From Bdellovibrionaceae bacterium UBA6502 (GTDB lineage Bacteria; Bdellovibrionota; Bdellovibrionia; Bdellovibrionales; UBA840), in the NCBI GenBank assembly GCA_002436415.1, contig DJMA01000007.1:1-10753 (forward strand): 10,753 nt of DNA, written 5' to 3'. Both the position numbers and the translations under genes were made by a program. The notes under the pieces were generated by a model. That model ran no database searches. It saw only the letters and a list, made by a program, of their open reading frames with translations, and was not told the origin of the DNA. This document shows, piece by piece, positions 6,679 to 10,753 of the stretch. Each line of letters starts with the position of its first letter. The first letter of the stretch is position 1.

Positions 6679-7491
6679 ATGAATGAATTTTCAGCTGGAA
6701 TTGGTTTACGAACACAACATTTTCCGCATATAGAAAATAGAGGAAGAATTAGAGTTGATTGGTTCGAAGCCATTTCTGAAAACTTCATAGATACGAGAGG
6801 TCGGCCATTTAGAATTTTAGAAAAACTTCGGCAAGATTTTCCTATCGCTTTGCATGGGGTGAGTTTAAATATAGCTAGCAGTGATAATCTTGACTTTCAA
6901 TATTTAGAAAAACTTAAAAGCTTATATCAAATTATTGATCCATTTGTCGTTTCGGATCATATGTGTTGGACTGGTTTCAACGCTCACCAAAGTCATGATC
7001 TTCTTCCGTTTCCTAGGACCAAAGAATTTTTGCAGTACATCTGTGAAAAAATAGAAAAATTGCAAGAATTTATGGGGAGAGAGTTTGCGTTTGAAAACTT
7101 AAGTGCCTATTTCGATTTTGAAGAAGCTGAATTTACGGAAGCTCAGTTTATTAATGAAATCTGTGAACGAACAGGAAGCAAAATGCTATTGGATATAAAC
7201 AATGTGTTTGTAAACGCAAAGAATTTTTCTACCGATCCGATGGAGTATTTTCGGCAAATAGATTTTAAACATGTGGTGCAATTGCATATAGCAAGTTATA
7301 GCGATAAAGGGCAATACCTTTACGATACTCATTCAGGAGGAATTTACCCCGATTTAATTGAGATTTTTAAAAAAATCGCACCTAATTTAAAATCACCAAA
7401 AGTCTTGATGGAATGGGACCAAGACATTCCAGGACTACCAGAGGTGGAGAATGAAGTCTTTAAATTAAAAAGCCTATGGGAGCGTTTATGA
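6679..7491 (+). CDS. bufB: MNIO (DUF692) family bufferin maturase BufB
   Basis: A multinuclear non-heme iron oxidative (MNIO, formerly DUF692) enzyme of 270 residues with a TIM-barrel fold. In bufferin systems the family converts cysteine residues of the precursor peptide to 5-thiooxazoles in the cytoplasm. Visible motifs, in order, are GIGLR (7-11), LHGVSLNIAS (58-67), SDHMCWTG (92-99), ENLSAY (139-144), LLDINNVFVNAKN (170-182), QLHIAS (201-206), DTHSGGI (216-222) and LMEWDQDIP (243-251). These contain the His, Asp, Asn and Glu residues expected to bind the iron cluster. The usual AGH after QLHI is replaced by ASY, a mild deviation. The start is set by a strong ribosome site. The longer alternative from 6652 would add nine residues. 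The stop overlaps the bufC start as ATGA, so the two are translationally coupled. The presumed substrate gene bufA2 lies 1.6 kb further on, on the opposite strand. Confidence 0.9.
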   Translation: MNEFSAGIGLRTQHFPHIENRGRIRVDWFEAISENFIDTRGRPFRILEKLRQDFPIALHGVSLNIASSDNLDFQYLEKLKSLYQIIDPFVVSDHMCWTGFNAHQSHDLLPFPRTKEFLQYICEKIEKLQEFMGREFAFENLSAYFDFEEAEFTEAQFINEICERTGSKMLLDINNVFVNAKNFSTDPMEYFRQIDFKHVVQLHIASYSDKGQYLYDTHSGGIYPDLIEIFKKIAPNLKSPKVLMEWDQDIPGLPEVENEVFKLKSLWERL

Positions 7492-8234
7492 AGCTTCGGC
7501 AAAAAGAAATTTTAGATTTTATCACTGGACGCTCACAAAAATTGCCAGAAGGGCTTGTTTTTCCTAGTAAGTTAAAAAGCCCTCTTGCAAGTCTGGAAAT
7601 TTATCAAAAGGCATATAGAGCTACTTTTTTTGAAGTCCTCGGCGCAAATTTTGAGAGTGTTTGGAAGCTCATGGGAGACGATGATTTCTTAAAGCTTTGT
7701 GATTCTTTTCGTGAAAAGCATTTGTCTAAATCTTACAATGTAGATGACTTGGGCTTAGAGTTTCCAGAGTTTATCGTTAATAGTAAATGGCATCAGGAGA
7801 TTCCTTATTTAGCGGACTTGGCGAGTTTGGATCGAGCGGTGTTTTTGCAATTTCGAAGGGCTCAAGTGGAGCATAAAAGCTCAAAGATTAGTCCGCAGTC
7901 TAAAGACTTAGACTTACGAACTCAGCAAAATGCTTTTATTTGGTTAGAGTCAGGATTTAATATTTTTCAGCTTTGGTCAGACCTTTCTGATGATAAAGGT
8001 TTTGAAGAAATCAAAAGTCTTGATCAAGGAGTTCTAGTCTATAAAGCCAATAATCTGTTAAAAGTAATGCCTTTCAATGAGAGCGAAATGTATTTGGTAA
8101 AGGCTCTTTTAAGTGGCCTTAGGCTTTCTGAGGCTGTTGGTCTTTGCGTAGAAGTGGAATTAGATCTTAGTCATTTACAAGAAACTCTCCATAAACTTCA
8201 AGGCATTCCAGGACTTTATTTAGTAGAAGTTTGA
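7488..8234 (+). CDS. bufC: BufC/HvfC-type partner protein (DUF2063 N-terminal domain)
   Basis: A 248-residue protein with the DUF2063 domain at about residues 1-95. Its signature is a conserved LEIYQKAYRATFFEVL helix (36-51), then the FESVWKLMGDDDF segment (55-67) and LGLEFPEFI (88-96). A second helical part begins with YLADLASLDRA (107-117). The family was once annotated as a putative DNA-binding domain. In MNIO systems (BufC, HvfC, MbnC-like roles) it is the obligate partner that helps the MNIO enzyme recognise or hold the peptide. I start it at 7488, where ATGA overlaps the bufB stop and GGGAG (7478-7482) is a suitable ribosome site. An ATG four codons upstream (7476) is less likely. No terminator is visible in the 171 bases that follow, so read-through into the next plus-strand gene is possible. 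Confidence 0.88.
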   Translation: MKLRQKEILDFITGRSQKLPEGLVFPSKLKSPLASLEIYQKAYRATFFEVLGANFESVWKLMGDDDFLKLCDSFREKHLSKSYNVDDLGLEFPEFIVNSKWHQEIPYLADLASLDRAVFLQFRRAQVEHKSSKISPQSKDLDLRTQQNAFIWLESGFNIFQLWSDLSDDKGFEEIKSLDQGVLVYKANNLLKVMPFNESEMYLVKALLSGLRLSEAVGLCVEVELDLSHLQETLHKLQGIPGLYLVEV

Positions 8235-8405
8235 AGAAAATATATTATTGCGAGAATGAGTAAGTTAACTGATTTTATCCTTCGAATTTTGCAGAGGCGA
8301 AACTTACAAAATAGCCTGTAAAAAGGATTTGAGTAAGCTTTGGCTGTAGAAATTCATTACATTATTTTGTATATCTCAGGAAACACAATTCAGGAGTTTT
8401 AGTTT

Positions 8406-8984
8406 ATGAAATATACAATGCTTTTATTCTTTCTATTTTGTTCAAACCTTCAAGCTGAAGGGGTAGTCTATTCAGATCAAAAAATAGGTGACATTAGAAT
8501 TACCCAAACTGGAGGTACCACAATAGTGAGGGGGCCTAATGGAACTATGGTTACTAGGTCAAGCAACAAGGATGAAATTAATGGTTCTTGGCCAAAAGGT
8601 ATCCACGTATCTTTATCGAAAGTAATATCAAGTTCCCATATACCTGATTTTATTCAAATTAATAATATGAAGATGGAAATGAATGACGGAGAAGTTTATA
8701 CTGTGCTGTCTCTTACAAAAGAAGAATCAAAAACTTCGGAAGCACGAAAAATTATTGAACAAAGAGCAGCGAGTATTTGTGAAGTTTCACAAACTCATCC
8801 TTATTTGATTGAATATGATTCTGCTCAATCCTGGTTTGGGGGGAAATTGATAGAGTATTCTACGAGTGATTCTGAAGAGGGAGAAAGTGTGTTTTCAGTA
8901 TATGATCCTGGCAAATGGTTTTCAGGTGCAGAGTATTTTGACTATATTCGATGTGGAAGATTCCCTTTGAATTATGTGAAATAG
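8406..8984 (+). CDS. Secreted protein of unknown function
   Basis: I do not recognise this 192-residue protein. It begins with a signal peptide (MKYTMLLFFLFCSNLQA, likely cut before Glu18), so it is exported. The first mature part, about residues 28-55, is Gly/Thr-rich and beta-prone (GDIRITQTGGTTIVRG). The rest mixes charged and aromatic segments. Only two cysteines remain after cleavage, Cys125 and Cys183, which could form a disulfide. AGGAG (8392-8396) lies nine bases before the ATG. It sits 171 bases after bufC on the same strand and converges on bufA2, with a shared terminator between. A possible weak promoter is TTGGCT (8340-8345) with TATTTT (8363-8368). A role in metal handling can only be suggested by location. 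Confidence 0.75.
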   Translation: MKYTMLLFFLFCSNLQAEGVVYSDQKIGDIRITQTGGTTIVRGPNGTMVTRSSNKDEINGSWPKGIHVSLSKVISSSHIPDFIQINNMKMEMNDGEVYTVLSLTKEESKTSEARKIIEQRAASICEVSQTHPYLIEYDSAQSWFGGKLIEYSTSDSEEGESVFSVYDPGKWFSGAEYFDYIRCGRFPLNYVK

Positions 8985-8993
8985 AACATCGAT

Positions 8994-9032
8994 AAAAAAA
9001 AGTTCCTTCAGCTTAGCCCAAGGAACTTTTTT
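8994..9032. terminator. Bidirectional rho-independent terminator
   Basis: Stem GTTCCTT (9002-9008) / AAGGAAC (9020-9026), with an 11-base loop, is flanked by eight A on the left (8994-9001) and six T on the right (9027-9032). It can end both the plus-strand secreted-protein gene and the convergent minus-strand bufA2 transcript. Confidence 0.88.
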
Positions 9033-9052
9033 GTTTTTAGCTATAAAGCTTC

Positions 9053-9385
9053 TTACATAGAATCTTTTTTCTTTTTAGCTTTTTCTTCTTTTAATTTTTC
9101 CATTCTAGCTTGGAACTTTGCTTTATCGGTAACTCCGCCAGCTTTTTCACACTCTGCTTTAGAGGCTTTATGTTCCCAACCTTGGCCTTTACATTCATTG
9201 TTGCCATGACAAGAGTAGCTTTTGCCGTCTAAGGTTTTGCCGCCACAGGCGCCTTGACCACTACAGCCATTAGACCCGTAGCACTTAACTTTTGTATCTG
9301 CAGAAGCTGTACTTGGACTAACTCCAAAACTACCAGCAACTAATCCCGCAATGGCACACTTCACTAAAATTTCTGACTTTTTCAT
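9053..9385 (-). CDS. bufA2: BufA2-type periplasmic bufferin (metallophore precursor)
   Basis: A 110-residue exported peptide that matches bufferins of the BufA2 type. It has a Sec-type signal peptide, with cleavage likely after ASA at residue 29. The Cys-rich core has the repeated pattern CYGSNGCSGQGAC (35-47) and CHGNNECKGQGW (59-70), and there is a further Cys79. The tail from about 88 is Lys/Glu-rich and helical. Six cysteines remain in the mature part (35, 41, 47, 59, 65, 79), the first five arranged as C-x5-C-x5-C, an 11-residue gap, then C-x5-C. Bufferin cysteines are converted to thiooxazoles by BufB with BufC, and the exported peptide sequesters metal, copper in the cases studied. GAGGGAG (9393-9399) lies seven bases before the ATG. 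The gene is separated from bufBC and lies directly downstream of sodB, from which it is parted by a terminator-like hairpin. Confidence 0.85.
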   Translation of the reverse strand: MKKSEILVKCAIAGLVAGSFGVSPSTASADTKVKCYGSNGCSGQGACGGKTLDGKSYSCHGNNECKGQGWEHKASKAECEKAGGVTDKAKFQARMEKLKEEKAKKKKDSM

Positions 9386-9412
9386 AATCTTACTCCCTCA
9401 ATTGATTAAAAT

Positions 9413-9438
9413 AAAAAAGGCCATGGAATACCACGGCC
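9413..9438 (-). terminator. Terminator after sodB, or hairpin in the bufA2 leader
   Basis: Read on the minus strand, GGCCGTGG (9438-9431), loop TATT, then CCATGGCC (9426-9419) form an 8-bp stem with one G-U pair, followed by six T (9418-9413). This is a good terminator for sodB, whose stop is at 9467. It ends only about 28 bases before the bufA2 start codon, so it may also control bufA2. Confidence 0.8.
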
Positions 9439-9465
9439 TCGATAGCATTCTGAATATAGGTGTTA

Positions 9466-9471
9466 ATTATA
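9466..9471 (-). promoter_or_regulatory. Possible -10 box for bufA2 overlapping the sodB stop codon
   Basis: A perfect TATAAT on the minus strand overlaps the end of sodB. The -35 region, 17 bases upstream, is CTGGGA and poor. The transcript would start near 9459, and the hairpin at 9438-9419 would then lie within its leader. The room between that hairpin and the bufA2 start is too small for a full promoter. Confidence 0.3.
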
Positions 9472-10042
9472 GCTGAGAGTTTACAAAATCCCAGTTAATT
9501 AATTTCCAGAATGACTCGATGTATTTTGGGCGAGCATTTCTGTAGTCCACATAGTAAGCATGTTCCCATACATCAATTGTCATCAAAGCTTTTAAACCTT
9601 CAGTCATTGGAGTTCCAGCATTTGAAGAGTTGTAAATTTCTAAATCACCATCTTTGTTAGCAACTAGCCAAGTCCAACCAGAACCAAAGTTAGTAGCAGC
9701 AGAGTTAGTGAATTCTTCAGCAAATTTGTCGAAGCTTCCCCATTTTGCATTGATTTTTTCAGCAACGGCACCGGTCGCTGCTCCGCCACCATTTGGGCTT
9801 AAGCAATTCCAGTAAAAAGTGTGGTTCCAAACCTGAGCAGCATTATTAAACATACCGCCAGAGCTTTTCATGATGATGTCTTCTAAAGACATTTCAGCAA
9901 ACTCAGTGCCTTCGATGGCAGCGTTTAATTTAGTTACATATGCATTGTGGTGTTTACCATAGTGAAAATCGATTGTTTCTGCAGAAATGTGTGGCGCCAA
10001 AGCGTCTTTTGACCAAGGCAATTCAGGTAATGTGATAGCCAT
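9467..10042 (-). CDS. sodB: Iron superoxide dismutase
   Basis: Cytoplasmic superoxide dismutase of 191 residues, converting superoxide to oxygen and hydrogen peroxide. All four metal ligands are present at the usual E. coli SodB positions: His27 (HYGKHHNAY), His74 (AAQVWNHTFYW), Asp157 and His161 (DVWEHAYYVDYRN). Gln70 in AAQVWNH is typical of Fe rather than Mn enzymes, as is the length. AGGAG (10050-10054) lies seven bases before the ATG. The gene is divergent from the YjbQ-like gene and is followed by a terminator-like hairpin, then bufA2 in the same direction. In the upstream region TTTCATTT occurs twice 11 bases apart (10103-10110 and 10114-10121). I see no clear Fur box. Confidence 0.95.
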   Translation of the reverse strand: MAITLPELPWSKDALAPHISAETIDFHYGKHHNAYVTKLNAAIEGTEFAEMSLEDIIMKSSGGMFNNAAQVWNHTFYWNCLSPNGGGAATGAVAEKINAKWGSFDKFAEEFTNSAATNFGSGWTWLVANKDGDLEIYNSSNAGTPMTEGLKALMTIDVWEHAYYVDYRNARPKYIESFWKLINWDFVNSQL

Positions 10043-10213
10043 TTTGTCTCTCCTTAAATAAGTAGTTAATTACGAATATCAAAAATTAAAAAATTTTTGG
10101 GCTTTCATTTTGTTTTCATTTATATTTATCCTGATCACAAATTATTTCAAGGCTAGAACTAGATTCTACTACTAGATGCAGTGCAGAATATTAAAGAAAG
10201 AGGGATTTTGGCT

Positions 10214-10621
10214 ATGCAAAAAGCAATTCGTATTCAAACCAATGGCAAAGGCTTAATACTTATTACAAATGAATTAAACCAGCAATTAGAAGCTTTTTCT
10301 GGGAATGGCTTATTGAATCTATTTATTACGCACACCTCCTGTTCCTTATTAATTCAAGAGAATGCCGATCCAACAGCTAGGGCAGATCTCGAGGAGTTTT
10401 TTGATCGCCTAGCTCCCGAACATCAATCCTGGCATCGACATACCTTAGAAGGGCCAGATGATACGACTTCTCATTTAAAGGCTGCACTCACTCAGACTAG
10501 TCTCAATATTCCAATCATCAATGGAAAGATGGCCTTAGGGACATGGCAGGGTGTTTATTTGTTCGAGCACCGAAATGCCTCCCATCAAAGAGAGATTATT
10601 TTAAGTCTTTTGCCGCTCTAA
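10214..10621 (+). CDS. yjbQ: YjbQ / UPF0047 family protein
   Basis: A 135-residue protein of the YjbQ (UPF0047, TIGR00149) family (E. coli YjbQ is 138). The family motifs are LFITHTSCSLLIQENADP (36-53), WHRHTLEGPDDTTSHLKAAL (73-92) and LGTWQGVYLFEHR (108-120). The conserved His, Glu and Asp residues line a putative metal-binding or catalytic pocket. A weak thiamine phosphate synthase activity has been reported for the family, but the physiological role is not settled. I start it at the ATG at 10214, which has GAGGG (10200-10204) nine bases upstream and gives the usual length. An upstream in-frame GTG at 10181 lacks a ribosome site and would add 11 unsupported residues. No terminator follows at once. 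Confidence 0.9.
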   Translation: MQKAIRIQTNGKGLILITNELNQQLEAFSGNGLLNLFITHTSCSLLIQENADPTARADLEEFFDRLAPEHQSWHRHTLEGPDDTTSHLKAALTQTSLNIPIINGKMALGTWQGVYLFEHRNASHQREIILSLLPL

Positions 10622-10647
10622 GGAGTTTTTAAAAGAGACTCAATTAT

Positions 10648-10705
10648 AGGGGACAGTTAAGGAAGTTTTCTGAGAAGAGGTATTGCTAATTATAAACTGG
10701 CCCCT
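10648..10705. repeat. Imperfect inverted repeat with GGGGACAGTT-type arms
   Basis: AGGGGACAGTT (10648-10658) and AACTGGCCCCT (10695-10705) are complementary at 10 of 11 positions, with 36 bases between. There is no U-tract after the second arm, so a terminator for the YjbQ gene is doubtful. Arms of the GGGGACAG type are common in REP-like or transposase-associated repeats in several bacterial groups. That link is recalled, not tested. The window ends 48 bases later. Confidence 0.4.
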
Positions 10706-10753
10706 TTAGTTGCGGATAGGCTTTAATAGCTACTGAAAAAGATTTGTTTAAAT

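Noticed and set aside
6564..6788. Minus-strand open frame of 74 codons over the bufB start
   Set aside because: It overlaps the conserved N-terminal part of bufB and the divergent promoter region, and has no ribosome site or family resemblance.
8260..8307. GTAAGTT / AACTTAC arms after bufC as a terminator
   Set aside because: The stem is short, the loop is 34 bases, and no U-tract follows.

Overview
The window reads as chromosome of a low-to-moderate GC (roughly 40%) Gram-negative bacterium. An outer-membrane-type lipoprotein, Sec signal peptides, a periplasmic bufferin system, an Fe superoxide dismutase, TldD/TldE and a DUF2805 protein fit a Bdellovibrio-like member of the Bdellovibrionota best. 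That assignment is an inference from gene style, not a proof.

Layout. Positions 1-390 carry no convincing gene: first a nested inverted repeat (6-139), then a G/T-rich stretch with a perfect small hairpin. A DUF2805/TIGR03643-type small protein follows on the minus strand (391-696), then a YafJ/EgtC-like class II glutamine amidotransferase on the plus strand (928-1773). A bidirectional terminator separates it from a large minus-strand lipoprotein (1825-3531) that has a good sigma-54-type -24/-12 element just upstream. Next comes the tldD-tldE operon on the minus strand (6510 to 3792), with an 8-base overlap and its own terminator.

Divergent from tldD lie bufB (MNIO/DUF692 peptide-modifying enzyme) and bufC (DUF2063 partner), joined by an ATGA overlap. 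A secreted protein of unknown function follows (8406-8984) and converges on bufA2 (9385-9053, minus), a bufferin-type, cysteine-rich exported metallophore precursor. Upstream of bufA2, in the same direction, is Fe-superoxide dismutase (sodB), and divergent from it is a YjbQ/UPF0047 protein. The right end holds an imperfect inverted repeat with GGGGACAGTT / AACTGGCCCC arms.

How the genes fit together. BufB and BufC are expected to modify cysteines of BufA2 in the cytoplasm. The peptide is then exported through its Sec signal and binds metal (copper in the studied cases) in the periplasm. Here the precursor gene is detached from the maturase genes and sits behind sodB, and the maturase genes face TldD/TldE, a protease pair known to act on RiPP peptides. 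This split bufferin locus, and the adjacency of a RiPP-modifying enzyme to a RiPP-processing protease, are the most interesting points. The other genes look like housekeeping or stress functions.
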